Assembly (NCBI GenBank): GCA_029262375.1
Contig: JAJCZM010000049.1
Location: 67,992 to 131,991, forward strand
From: Deltaproteobacteria bacterium
GTDB taxonomy: Bacteria > Desulfobacterota > Binatia > UBA1149 > SPBQ01
DNA length: 64,000 nt
Direction of reading: 5' to 3'
A program made the position numbers and the translations under genes. The notes under the pieces were generated by a model. It did not search any database and was not told the DNA's origin. It was given only the letters and a program-made list of their open reading frames with translations. Positions 28,731 to 38,707 of the stretch are shown in pieces. Numbering within the stretch: position 1 is the first letter of the stretch; each line of letters begins with the position of its first letter.

Positions 28731-28755
28731 CGCCTAGGCGTTTGTCTAGGCGTTT
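28731..28755. promoter_or_regulatory. Putative operator of the XRE gene: palindrome plus direct repeats
   Basis: CGCCTAGGCG palindrome (28731-28740); CTAGGCGTTT repeated at 28734-28743 and 28746-28755. Confidence 0.5.
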
Positions 28756-29045
28756 CTTTCGATCTCGCTCAGCCAGCGATCCATGATGAAAGGCCCAAAT
28801 GGGATGAAAGCCGCAGCAATACCGGCATATCCCAAGCGTTTATCGATGGGCACGCGCTCGATGGCCAGCACACACATGCTCGCGAGCAAGATGAATAGAA
28901 CACCGTGAATGGGGCCGACGACGGTAACGGCCAGAGGGACGTCGGCCAGATACTTCAGCGGCATCGCGACGAAGAAGAGAACCAGCGTCGAGACGCCCTC
29001 CATCGTTCCGACCAGGCGTAGTCGTTTGAGGAATTCGAGATCCAT
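28746..29045 (-). CDS. DUF3817-like small integral membrane protein
   Basis: LKRLRLVGTMEGVSTLVLFFVAMPLKYLADVPLAVTVVGPIHGVLFILL. Confidence 0.8.
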   Translation of the reverse strand: MDLEFLKRLRLVGTMEGVSTLVLFFVAMPLKYLADVPLAVTVVGPIHGVLFILLASMCVLAIERVPIDKRLGYAGIAAAFIPFGPFIMDRWLSEIERNA

Positions 29046-29171
29046 GCGTGCGTTATAGCCGCGAACGAACGCCAATGTCAGGAGGCGAAGGCGGCGCCGG
29101 GCGGGTGGATCGCAAGTCCCCTACCCGCCCGGCGCCTATCGCCCATCGCCCCTCGACAAGAATTCGCAGCG

Positions 29172-30572
29172 TCAGCGCTGCTGCGGTTCGTCGATCGGCC
29201 GCGCCACGCACGCTCCGGCGCACACCGCGCACAGCGGACAATCGCAGGCTACGAGACAAGCGTCGTGGACGTTGCAGTACAAGTCGGCGGGACAATCGTT
29301 GTCGCTATAACAATCGCCGCAGTTGCTCGGCTCGCAGTGGCCCGCGCATACATCGCATTCGGGACAGTCACACGACAGCAGGCACTCCTCGGGCGCGGTG
29401 CAGCGCCGGCCATCCGAGCAGTCGTTGTCTGCAACGCATTGACCACACTCGCCCGGATCGCCTACGCATTGCCCCGGGCACGGCGTAGTGAAGCAGGCGA
29501 CTTCGACGCATTGCTGCCCCGGCTTGCATTGATCGTCCGTATGACAGCCGGGAGCGCAGACCATCGGTCTCGGATCGAACGGTGCGCCCGGTTCACAGAC
29601 CTGGCCTTCGGGGCAATCGTCGTCCACGGCGCACTCAGGCTCTAAGCTTGGCAGGCATTGACCGGGACACGGCGTCGTCACGCACACGACCTCGTGACAC
29701 TTCTCACCCGAATGACAGTCGTCGTCGTCGTGGCATCCTGGTACGCAGAAACGATGCTCCTGGCCGCCGCCGTCGATAAAATCGAACAGCTCGCAGACTT
29801 GTCCGTGCGGGCAATCCTCGTCGTTGCTGCACTCTCCATTGTTGGGACGCACACAGATCCCGGGAATATCGGGAATGTTCTCGAGCCCCGGAGGCGCAAC
29901 GCATTCGAGGCCCGGCTCACAGATCTCAACGCGGCAAGGCGGCACAAAGCCGCCGCAGATGCCGTCCTCAGGCACGAACGGCACGCACTCGGCTTCGCGC
30001 GGTTCGTCGCAAATCGGACGACAGTGATGACCCGGAGCGCAATCCACCAACGCGCAAGGATGGATCGGAACGGTCGTCGTCGTTGTTGTTGTGGTGGTGG
30101 TGGAAACGTCTGGGATGACACGCGCGTTCGTACACAGACGCTTGAGTTCGAAGCCGTGCAGCGTGTGGCGACCGAATTGGTCTTTCACCGTCAGCGGCCC
30201 TTCGAACTTCTCAACGGGGCACTTGAGGCGATAACAGATGCGCGCTTCACGCTGGTGATCGCCCGGCATATCGTAGGGCTGCATCGCCGCATCGTCGTGA
30301 TAGTTGAGCCTGAGCACACGTTTACGAACCGGTGCACAGAACGCGAGACTGCGCCCCATGACCTTACACAACGGGGGAATCTCTAGATCGGCGATTGCCG
30401 AATCGAGCAGCACACGTGCAGCGAAGTTCTTATGCTCCGCCACTTTGTAACAAGCGAGATGATCGTAAGGTGATTCGGGCGGGAGCGTGGATTGAGCGGT
30501 CGCCGCAAGCGGCGCGGCAAAGCCTGAAAAGAAAACAACCGTCGCGAGAAGGACTCGAGAGATGGGACGCAT
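29172..30572 (-). CDS. Secreted Cys-rich repeat protein with poly-Thr linker
   Basis: Signal peptide; STTTTTTTTTTVP linker; repeated CHDDDDCHSGEKCHEVVCVTTPCPGQC-type units. Confidence 0.8.
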   Translation of the reverse strand: MRPISRVLLATVVFFSGFAAPLAATAQSTLPPESPYDHLACYKVAEHKNFAARVLLDSAIADLEIPPLCKVMGRSLAFCAPVRKRVLRLNYHDDAAMQPYDMPGDHQREARICYRLKCPVEKFEGPLTVKDQFGRHTLHGFELKRLCTNARVIPDVSTTTTTTTTTTVPIHPCALVDCAPGHHCRPICDEPREAECVPFVPEDGICGGFVPPCRVEICEPGLECVAPPGLENIPDIPGICVRPNNGECSNDEDCPHGQVCELFDFIDGGGQEHRFCVPGCHDDDDCHSGEKCHEVVCVTTPCPGQCLPSLEPECAVDDDCPEGQVCEPGAPFDPRPMVCAPGCHTDDQCKPGQQCVEVACFTTPCPGQCVGDPGECGQCVADNDCSDGRRCTAPEECLLSCDCPECDVCAGHCEPSNCGDCYSDNDCPADLYCNVHDACLVACDCPLCAVCAGACVARPIDEPQQR

Positions 30573-30720
30573 GGGACCTCCGTTGCGCCCGGCGTAAGCG
30601 CGTATGGGTAATATTCGGCTACTTAGAGACTAATAAACCCGGGCGAGTACGACAAGTGGATTCGGCGCACGAGCGCGCGCGCAGGAACAATCTCGCAAAA
30701 AATCCGGCAAACCCCGTCGT

Positions 30721-33234
30721 CTAGCTGGGGTCTTTGCAGCTGTTCTTGTTCGCCTCAGGGCTGGGATCACAGGGAATGAAGCGAGCCGTCACGCAGTCGT
30801 CGACGCCGGGGTCGGTACCGAACAGCATCGAGATCGACACACGATACTCGCCGTTCGCACCCGCCAGATCGGTATCGTCGATCTTCATCTTCACCTTGGC
30901 GATGTTGCGCGACACGACCTTCTTGATCTTGATCTGTTCGACACCGTCGCCGGTCGCAAGTGCGTGGTCTTTGTCGCGGAACGAGACACTGACACCCAGA
31001 CCGTTCTTGTCTTCGAACGATCCAGCGGGAATGACCGCACTCACGATCGACTGGTTGTTCGAATCACGCAGCTCCACCGCCATGCCGGTGACGGCCGGGC
31101 TGGTGGTGTAGTCGTCGAGCGAGATCTCGCCCTTGTAACTCATGCGATCGCGATTGGGATCGTCGCGGAATTTGAAGCCGGCCTTGTTTTTCGACGCCTC
31201 CACGATGTCGGTCGCAATACATGCACCCGACGCGCAAGTACCGGTCACCGTGCAGAGATCACCATCTTCGCAGGCCGGTCCGGTGAGACTGCTGTGCACG
31301 CAACCGGTCACCGAATTGCAGATATCGTCGGTACAGGGGTTGAAGTCGTCGCACAACGAATCCATCGGTGTGTGTTCGCAGGCCGCGGCGACGCAGGTAT
31401 CGAGCGTGCAGGCGATGCCCTCCTCGCACGACGGAATGTTCGAACACGTCGACGACGGATCGTCACACGAGTCGACCGTACAGGCGTCGCCGTCGAAACA
31501 GATCGGAACACCGGGGAACCCCGGAGTCTGCGCGACGCAGCCTTCGTTGTGACATTCATCGGAACAACCGTCGCCGCTGAGTGCGTTGCCGTCATCGCAA
31601 CTCTCACCCGCGTCGATTTCCAAGTTGCCGCAGACGGGGCATCCACCGCCGGGCGAACCGTTGAGTGACGGCGCAGGTACGATGGTGCCGTTCAAGACGG
31701 GTGGCTTGGCGCTGCGATAGCTGATGTCGACATAGCCGCCCCCCTGCGCGTCCGCCAAAATCTTGCTGCCTTGATCGGCGATGATGCTCTCTTCGAAGTC
31801 GAGATAGATGCTGCCGCCACCGAGCGGCGAACCGTGTTGTGCGTCGATCCGCGCCGTGTTGGCGGCATGGAAGCGGCAACCCTGGACACCGATCACACCG
31901 CCGTAGCCATCGGCACCGGCCAGTAGCTTGCCGTCCATATCGATGTCGCCGCCATAGACGCGGATGTAGCCCGATTGACCGTAGTTCGCATACTCGCCGT
32001 TGCCGGTCTTGTTGTTACCGCGCACATTGATCGTACCGTCGAGTTCGACACCGCCGTAGTAGTCGCTGTTGATAGTGACGTAACCGCCGTACTTCGAACG
32101 GAAGTCGAGATTCGAACTAGGCCCCATGGAGACGGCTTCGCCGGCCGATAGAATGAGCGAACCGCCCCGCCCTTCTCGACCGTAACCTTTCGACGTGAGG
32201 CTGCCGTTCATCGTGACGTCGCCGTCGGCATAGAACAACATCAGGCCGCCGTACGAGTACGATCCGATGTCGGCCGGTCCGCTGTTGAAGAACAGGCTCG
32301 CATGCTCGGTGATCGTCAGATCGCCGCCGATTGCCTGGAAGAGGCCGAGACCGCCCGGACCCGGGTAGGTGTACTTGTAGCCGTAGGTCGACACGTAGTA
32401 ACCGGTGGATCCGGTACCAGTAAATCTCGACTCGTTGGAGTTGGTGGGACCGGAACCGGTCAACACGATTCCCGAGTAGGAATAGACGTAGAAGTAACCG
32501 CCATTGCCGTAGCTGAGGTTCGCGCCTGAGGAGACGGTCACGTCGTTGGCCAATGTCACCGGTCCGTCCGCGACGACGCTCAGCGCACCGCCTTGGTGAC
32601 CGCCGCCGGTCTCGACCGCGCCGTTCATCGTTACGGATCCTTCCGCGCCGAAATGGACAAGCCCGCCCTCTACGCCTTCGTAGTCGCTCCCCTTCACCGC
32701 CTTTGCGACGATGGTGTCGTTCGTCGTTACGGAACCATCATAGGAATTGACGAGTACGACACCGCCGTCGGAGCCGATTGGGGATCCATCGGCAAGCAGG
32801 CGCCCGTTGATCGTGACGTCATCATCAGCCGCGATCGAAATCGTGCCGCCGGGATTGCCGCGCGCCTGCAGCTTTCCATCAATCGTGATGGTGCCGGACG
32901 ACTCAATCGTGATCTCACCCGACACACCTCCGGGCTCAGAGCTATCGATCGCGATCGACGTCCCAACATCGATGACGAGATCGCCGCACGTGATGTCTAC
33001 GGTTCCCAGTAACCGGCCTCCTGATACGATGTGAAGCGCGCGGGCTCCGAAGAAGAGATCGCCCGGCGCGGTGACCTGATACTTTTCATCGACGATGCAG
33101 GGATCATCGGTCGGCCCACAAATATCGTCAGGACCGTTCGCGACTAGGACGGCCGCATGGACGGCTACGGGCGCTGCGACGAACACGAGTGCCGCCGAAA
33201 GAACTGAGATCAAGACCGCCGTAGACTGCTTCAT
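30721..33234 (-). CDS. Large secreted Gly-rich repeat protein with Cys-rich (DUF4215-like) segment
   Basis: Signal peptide; CDDGNALSGDGCSDECHNEGC motif; repetitive GDVTMNGSL units; C-terminal domain shared with two other ORFs. Confidence 0.82.
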   Translation of the reverse strand: MKQSTAVLISVLSAALVFVAAPVAVHAAVLVANGPDDICGPTDDPCIVDEKYQVTAPGDLFFGARALHIVSGGRLLGTVDITCGDLVIDVGTSIAIDSSEPGGVSGEITIESSGTITIDGKLQARGNPGGTISIAADDDVTINGRLLADGSPIGSDGGVVLVNSYDGSVTTNDTIVAKAVKGSDYEGVEGGLVHFGAEGSVTMNGAVETGGGHQGGALSVVADGPVTLANDVTVSSGANLSYGNGGYFYVYSYSGIVLTGSGPTNSNESRFTGTGSTGYYVSTYGYKYTYPGPGGLGLFQAIGGDLTITEHASLFFNSGPADIGSYSYGGLMLFYADGDVTMNGSLTSKGYGREGRGGSLILSAGEAVSMGPSSNLDFRSKYGGYVTINSDYYGGVELDGTINVRGNNKTGNGEYANYGQSGYIRVYGGDIDMDGKLLAGADGYGGVIGVQGCRFHAANTARIDAQHGSPLGGGSIYLDFEESIIADQGSKILADAQGGGYVDISYRSAKPPVLNGTIVPAPSLNGSPGGGCPVCGNLEIDAGESCDDGNALSGDGCSDECHNEGCVAQTPGFPGVPICFDGDACTVDSCDDPSSTCSNIPSCEEGIACTLDTCVAAACEHTPMDSLCDDFNPCTDDICNSVTGCVHSSLTGPACEDGDLCTVTGTCASGACIATDIVEASKNKAGFKFRDDPNRDRMSYKGEISLDDYTTSPAVTGMAVELRDSNNQSIVSAVIPAGSFEDKNGLGVSVSFRDKDHALATGDGVEQIKIKKVVSRNIAKVKMKIDDTDLAGANGEYRVSISMLFGTDPGVDDCVTARFIPCDPSPEANKNSCKDPS

Positions 33235-34040
33235 CGTGCCATCCTCTTTGCGGTCGCAGAGAGGTCACGAACCTGCGCGTCCGCGTTACCGCTGCTATCG
33301 ATGTTGCGAAGTTTCTGCGACGGCCAGCGCGTGCGAATCCCGTCTCCGTCGTTTCCATGCGCGGCCACGTTGACGAGTTCGGATCGCGGTGCGGGTACGG
33401 CAATACCGTGACGTCCATTGCTATCGGCAGTGCCGCTGACGATCGCACCGGGCGAATTGATCGTGATGCCTTTGTACGCGTTCTCGTCGGCACGTAGTCC
33501 GAGAAAGCGACCGCCGCTGCCGAGTATGTGAATCCCGTTTCCGCCGTTGCGCTCGGCGACGATATCTTGAATGACCGCGCCCGCCTGGCGGATCAGGAAC
33601 CCTTGATATGAATTGCCCTTCGAGATGATTCGTTCGAGCCTCGCCAACGTGTTCGGCTTGGCTACCAAGACGCCGTAGGCAAACCCGACCACTTCACCGA
33701 GCCGCGGCGAGTAGCCGCCGACGATCACCGCTCCGCTGCTGCCGCCACGGTCGATCTTCAGCCCGAAGCCGCGGCCCTTGCCGACGATCGAGAGCCCATT
33801 GAGATTCAGCGAGATGGATTCGGCCGTATTGGCTGCACGCACCGCCAGGCCGTGAACGTCACAACGCGACGAGACGACCGGATCACCGACCTGCAGTACG
33901 GTGTCGCTCGCGACGACATCGCCGCATGCGCACGCGACACGCACACCATCGATGTCGTCACCGCAGAACTTGGCCTCGGCCACACCGATCGTCGCGGCCG
34001 CAATAGCCAACAAGAGCGAACATACACGCAGGGAACTCAT
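33231..34040 (-). CDS. Secreted right-handed beta-helix-like protein
   Basis: Signal peptide MSSLRVCSLLLAIAAATIGVAEA; parallel beta-helix-like repeats NGGNGIHILGSGGRFLGLRADENAYKGITI; ATGA overlap with 30721..33234. Confidence 0.75.
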   Translation of the reverse strand: MSSLRVCSLLLAIAAATIGVAEAKFCGDDIDGVRVACACGDVVASDTVLQVGDPVVSSRCDVHGLAVRAANTAESISLNLNGLSIVGKGRGFGLKIDRGGSSGAVIVGGYSPRLGEVVGFAYGVLVAKPNTLARLERIISKGNSYQGFLIRQAGAVIQDIVAERNGGNGIHILGSGGRFLGLRADENAYKGITINSPGAIVSGTADSNGRHGIAVPAPRSELVNVAAHGNDGDGIRTRWPSQKLRNIDSSGNADAQVRDLSATAKRMAR

Positions 34041-34096
34041 GTAGGCACCTTCGCGCGCCGGCCCGCCTGGGTCAATTAATCCCCACCCGAGGCCGC

Positions 34097-35068
34097 TCAG
34101 CGAACCGCCGGAAAGACGTCCTTCATGAAGACCTCCGCCTGCGATCTGCCACTGCCCACAGACGCGATGTCGCAGAAGTAGAAGACCAAGCCATCCACGC
34201 CCTTCTCTTTCCAACTGCCGATGAAGTCGCCGCACTCTTGACGGGATCCTTTGCAGCCGACGAACGAGAGGAGGCGGTCGCGGTCCATTTCTTGATCCTT
34301 GATCGTCTCGAAGAAGCCGTCGAGTTCGTCATCGTTGTCAAAACACAGCCCGTTGGCCATCGCGGTACAGCGAATTTCATCGAAGTCGCGACCGACATCG
34401 AGACAGTGCGACTTCAGGATCTCCACCGTCTCGTCGTACTCGCCAATCGAGCCGTTGTAATTCCAAACGTCGGCATACTTGGCGACCAACTTGAGAAGCA
34501 CTTTCTTGCCGCGACCGCCGATCCACACAGGCGGATTGGGCGACTGTACCGGCTTCGGTTCGCAAATCGCGTCTACGAGTTTGTAGTGATTACCATCGAA
34601 GTCGGCACGCTCGTCGCGCCACATGCGACGTAGCACTTCCAGTGCTTCTTCCAACCGATACAGCCGCTCACGCACCGTACGGAAGTCGTAACCGAACGCA
34701 CGAAACTCCTCGTCGAACCAGCCGGACCCGAGTCCAACATTCAAACGACCGCCGGAAGCCACATCGACGCAGGACGAGATCTTCGCCAGTAGCGCCGGCT
34801 CGCGATACTGAACGCAGGTCACAATCTGACCGATGCGAGCGCGCTCGGTGATTTCAGCCAGCGTGGCCATCAACGTCCACGCTTCGAACGTGGCCTCGAC
34901 CTTCTTGCTCGGGAACGTGTGAAAATGGTCCCAGACCCACAGCGAATCCCAACCGTCGGCGTCGAGTTGTTTCGAAACACGACGAAAGGTCTCCCACTTC
35001 GCCTGCGCACCATCGACGCCCATCAGATCGTAGCGCCACCCTTGCGGTACCAGTGTGCCGAATTCCAT
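34097..35068 (-). CDS. LLM-class F420-dependent oxidoreductase
   Basis: WDSLWVWDHFHTFP, RLNVGLGSGWFDEEFRAFGYDF, NPPVWIGGRGKKVLL. Confidence 0.88.
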   Translation of the reverse strand: MEFGTLVPQGWRYDLMGVDGAQAKWETFRRVSKQLDADGWDSLWVWDHFHTFPSKKVEATFEAWTLMATLAEITERARIGQIVTCVQYREPALLAKISSCVDVASGGRLNVGLGSGWFDEEFRAFGYDFRTVRERLYRLEEALEVLRRMWRDERADFDGNHYKLVDAICEPKPVQSPNPPVWIGGRGKKVLLKLVAKYADVWNYNGSIGEYDETVEILKSHCLDVGRDFDEIRCTAMANGLCFDNDDELDGFFETIKDQEMDRDRLLSFVGCKGSRQECGDFIGSWKEKGVDGLVFYFCDIASVGSGRSQAEVFMKDVFPAVR

Positions 35069-35293
35069 CTTTAGCTACTCCTCGCTTGCCTGGTCCGTGT
35101 TGATTTCGCGGCTTGGAGTTTGGCGTGTACCGGCTCGGCAGGCGCAAACCAAACCGACTGCCGGCCACGCAGCTGTATGGCGCAGCCGTACGACGAAGCT
35201 CTGTGAGGCCGCTCCACAAAGAAGCTCGACGAGGTCGAGCAAGAAACATCGCCCACGGGTTGCAGTGACGACAGCGCCACCTATCGTGGTGGT

Positions 35294-36883
35294 GTGTTTC
35301 GTTTCCGAGCCGCCAGCCCTGCCGTGTCGCGTACACGGATCGTCATCTTTCTTTGCGCCGTCGCGCTACTGGCAGCAGTAACCACCATCGCCGATCCGGG
35401 CAACGTGCTTGGGCTGCGTAAGATCAGCGACGATCACGGCAGCTTCAACGGCGATCCCGACCCCGGCGACTGGTTCGGATACTCGGTCACATCGATGGGC
35501 GACCTCAACGGCGACGGACGTCCCGACATCGCCGTCGGCGCACCATTTCAAGATGACGGTCCCGGCGACGACAGCGGCGCGGTGTGGATTCTCTTTCTCA
35601 ACGCCGACGGCAAGGTCGGCTCCGAACAGAAAATCAGTTCAGAAGCAGGCGGATTCCAAGGCTTCCTCGACCCCGGCGACGAGTTCGGCGCGTCGGTAGC
35701 GCGCATCGCCGATCTCGACGGCAATGGCGTAGACGATCTAGCAGTCGGCGCACCGGCCGATGACGACGGTGGCGAGAACGCCGGCGCGGTTTGGATCCTA
35801 TTTCTCGACAGCGACGGCACCGTCATCGACGAGGCGAAGATCAGCGATGTCTTCGGCGGCCTCGCGCAGAACCTTATAGCCGGCGATTTCTTCGGTCTTT
35901 CCGTTACTTCACTTGGCGACTTCGATGGGGACGGCACCGATGACCTGGCCGTTGGAGCGCCTCTCGACGACGACGGCGACGGCGTCGACGTCGGCGCGTT
36001 CTACGTTCTATTCCTCAACGACGACGGGACGGTGCGCGACGAGGTGAAAGTCAGCGACTTGGCCGGCAACTTCAAAGGGACTATCAATGAGGGCGATTGG
36101 TTCGGCCACGGGATCACGCTTATCGGTGACCTCGACGCCGACGGAACGATCGATCTCGCCGTCGGCGCACCGCTCGACAACGACGGCGACGACGCCGACT
36201 CCGGCGCCATCTGGATTCTCTTCATGAACCCAGACGGTACCGTGCGCGCGCATCAGAAGATCAGCGACAAAGAAGGCGGCTCGATCGATTTCTTCAATCT
36301 GCGACCTGCCGATCTGTTCGGCTACGATGTCTCGGCACCGGGCGACCTCAACGGGGACGGCATTCCGGACGTCGTCGTCGGCACGCCGCTCGACGACGAC
36401 GGCAGCGGCGCAGACCTGGGTGCGCTGCGATTCCTGTTTCTCAATACCGACGGCACCGTCAAAGGTGCCACGAAGATCAGCAGAACCACGGGCGGCATCA
36501 ATCCGGATATTATCGCGGGCGATGCGTTCGGGAGTTCGGTCGCGATGATTGGCGACCTCGACGGCGACGGATTCAACGACGTTGTCGCGGGCGCACCGCG
36601 CGACAACGACGGCGGCGGCGTAGACAGCGGCGCGGTCTGGGTTCTGTTCCTCGAGGGTTTCAACGAGAGCTGCGGCGATGCGACCGAGGACTCGACCATC
36701 ACCGTGACCGACGCCTTGGTCGCGCTCAATGCGTCGGTCGCCTTGACCGAGTGCGCACTGTGCCTGTGCGATGTGGACGATAGCGGTGTGGTCACGGCGA
36801 GCGACGCACTCATCCTGCTCAGTATCTCAGTCGGCTTGCCGTTCGATCTCGCATGCCCCCTCTGTGAGCCACAGCAACCGTAA
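35294..36883 (+). CDS. FG-GAP repeat (integrin-alpha-like) secreted protein with TASDAL dockerin-like tail
   Basis: Repeats of GDWFGYSVTSMGDLNGDGRPDIAVGAP; tail CDVDDSGVVTASDALILLSISVGL. Confidence 0.85.
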   Translation: MFRFRAASPAVSRTRIVIFLCAVALLAAVTTIADPGNVLGLRKISDDHGSFNGDPDPGDWFGYSVTSMGDLNGDGRPDIAVGAPFQDDGPGDDSGAVWILFLNADGKVGSEQKISSEAGGFQGFLDPGDEFGASVARIADLDGNGVDDLAVGAPADDDGGENAGAVWILFLDSDGTVIDEAKISDVFGGLAQNLIAGDFFGLSVTSLGDFDGDGTDDLAVGAPLDDDGDGVDVGAFYVLFLNDDGTVRDEVKVSDLAGNFKGTINEGDWFGHGITLIGDLDADGTIDLAVGAPLDNDGDDADSGAIWILFMNPDGTVRAHQKISDKEGGSIDFFNLRPADLFGYDVSAPGDLNGDGIPDVVVGTPLDDDGSGADLGALRFLFLNTDGTVKGATKISRTTGGINPDIIAGDAFGSSVAMIGDLDGDGFNDVVAGAPRDNDGGGVDSGAVWVLFLEGFNESCGDATEDSTITVTDALVALNASVALTECALCLCDVDDSGVVTASDALILLSISVGLPFDLACPLCEPQQP

Positions 36884-36905
36884 ACACCCGCGAACCGGTC
36901 CCCTT

Positions 36906-37454
36906 ATGCAGCCACTCGTCGTTCACCCCTCTTGCACGACTCACACCGCCAACTTTGCGCTCGAGGCCGGCGTGACCGGCCATAGCGACGACGCTCTCAC
37001 GCTGCGCTATCGCCTCAGTGGGCCGCTCGAGCGACTCGTCATTCCGGCGTCCGTCTCGGCGCCCGCGCAAGCGAACTTCACAACGAACCTCTGGGAACAC
37101 ACCTGCTTCGAGTGCTTCGTGCGCGGCGACGGCGCCGACTCCTACCACGAGCTGAATTTCTCGCCTTGCGGCGCCTGGGCGGCATTCGCCTTCGCGGGCT
37201 ATCGCGACGGCGCTGCGATGAACCCGTGGCCGGCCGCTCCGACCATAGAGCGAAGCGATGACGGCCGAACTCTCGAACTCAGCGCGACGGTCGCGCTCGC
37301 GTCGATGTCCGACCGCTATGCGAAGGCCGGCCTCTCGCTGGCGCTGACGACGGTACTCGAGCACGACGACGGCTCCCTCTCCTATTGGGCGCTCGAACAT
37401 CCGAGCGACGCCCCCGACTTCCATCATCGCGACGGCTTCACGCTTTGCGTGTAG
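36906..37454 (+). CDS. DOMON-like domain protein
   Basis: LWEHTCFECFVRGDGADSYHELNFSPCGAWAAFAFAGYRDG. Confidence 0.75.
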   Translation: MQPLVVHPSCTTHTANFALEAGVTGHSDDALTLRYRLSGPLERLVIPASVSAPAQANFTTNLWEHTCFECFVRGDGADSYHELNFSPCGAWAAFAFAGYRDGAAMNPWPAAPTIERSDDGRTLELSATVALASMSDRYAKAGLSLALTTVLEHDDGSLSYWALEHPSDAPDFHHRDGFTLCV

Positions 37455-37489
37455 AAGCCGGGTCTCCGACATGAGAAACTGAACGGGCC

Positions 37490-38707
37490 GTGATTACCGG
37501 GCTCGATCGACTACTGGCTGACGCCGAACTCAGGTCCGCTCTGCGCGGCCGCCGCACGGCACTGCTCGCGCACCCGGCGTCGGTCACGCCCCAATTGACG
37601 CATTCGCTGGACGCGCTCGCGGCGCTCGACGACATCTCGTTGTCAGCGGCAATGGGACCTCAGCACGGACTGCGCGGCGACAAGCAAGACAATATGGTGG
37701 AGTCGCGCGACTACACCGACCCGAAGCACGGCGTCCCCGTGTTCAGTCTTTATGGTGAAGTGCGCCGTCCGACAGCGCAGATGCTCGACTCGTTCGATGT
37801 ACTGCTGGTGGACCTGCAAGACCTGGGCTGTCGCATCTACACGTTCGTGACGACACTGCTCTACGTGCTCGAGGCGGCCGCGGAGCACGACAAAGAAGTT
37901 TGGATACTGGACCGACCGAATCCCGTAGGTCGTCCGGTCGAAGGGCTACGACTGCGAGAAGGATTCGAGAGTTTCGTAGGCGCCGGTCCCATGCCGATGC
38001 GACACGGCATGACGATGGCCGAGCTCGCGCGTTGGTTCGTCAGTCACTTCAATCTCGACGTCGCATATCGCGTGGTCGAGATGCACGACTGGCAACCAAC
38101 CGATCCGTGGCCGATCGGGCGTATTGGGCCTACGGGGCCGCGCGAATCTCGTAGTTGGGTAAACCCGAGTCCGAATGCGCCCAACCTCTCGATGGCGCGC
38201 GCCTATGCGGGAACCGTGATGCTCGAAGGCACGACGCTGTCCGAAGGACGCGGCACGACGCGCCCGCTTGAAGTCGTAGGCGCTCCGGACATCGACGCCG
38301 AAGCGCTGCTCGCCAAGATGCACGCGCTCGCGCCGTCGTGGCTCGACGGATGTAGTCTGCGCCCATGTTGGTTCGAGCCCACGTTCCACAAGCACGTTGG
38401 TAGCTTGTGTAACGGCCTACAGATCCATGTGGACCACGCGCGCTATGATCACGATAGCTTTCGGCCGTGGCGTCTCGTCGCGCTTGCGTTCAAAGCGTTG
38501 CGCGCACTTTCGCCCGACTACGAGATCTGGCGCGATTTTCCGTATGAGTACGAAACCGATCGGCTGGCCATCGATGTGATCAACGGCGGGCCACTGCTGC
38601 GCGAATGGGTCGACGACGACGGTGCCACGGCCGCCGACCTCGACGCGGCTGCGCGCGAGGACGAAGCGTCCTGGCAGGCCGAGCGCACCGAATTCCTCAT
38701 TTACTAG
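37490..38707 (+). CDS. DUF1343/NamZ-like exo-beta-N-acetylmuramidase family protein
   Basis: GTG start; AAMGPQHGLRGDKQDNMVESRDYTDPKHGVPVFSLYGEVRRPTAQML; VDLQDLGCRIYTFVTTLLYVLEAAAEH; ILDRPNPVG. Confidence 0.88.
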   Translation: MITGLDRLLADAELRSALRGRRTALLAHPASVTPQLTHSLDALAALDDISLSAAMGPQHGLRGDKQDNMVESRDYTDPKHGVPVFSLYGEVRRPTAQMLDSFDVLLVDLQDLGCRIYTFVTTLLYVLEAAAEHDKEVWILDRPNPVGRPVEGLRLREGFESFVGAGPMPMRHGMTMAELARWFVSHFNLDVAYRVVEMHDWQPTDPWPIGRIGPTGPRESRSWVNPSPNAPNLSMARAYAGTVMLEGTTLSEGRGTTRPLEVVGAPDIDAEALLAKMHALAPSWLDGCSLRPCWFEPTFHKHVGSLCNGLQIHVDHARYDHDSFRPWRLVALAFKALRALSPDYEIWRDFPYEYETDRLAIDVINGGPLLREWVDDDGATAADLDAAAREDEASWQAERTEFLIY

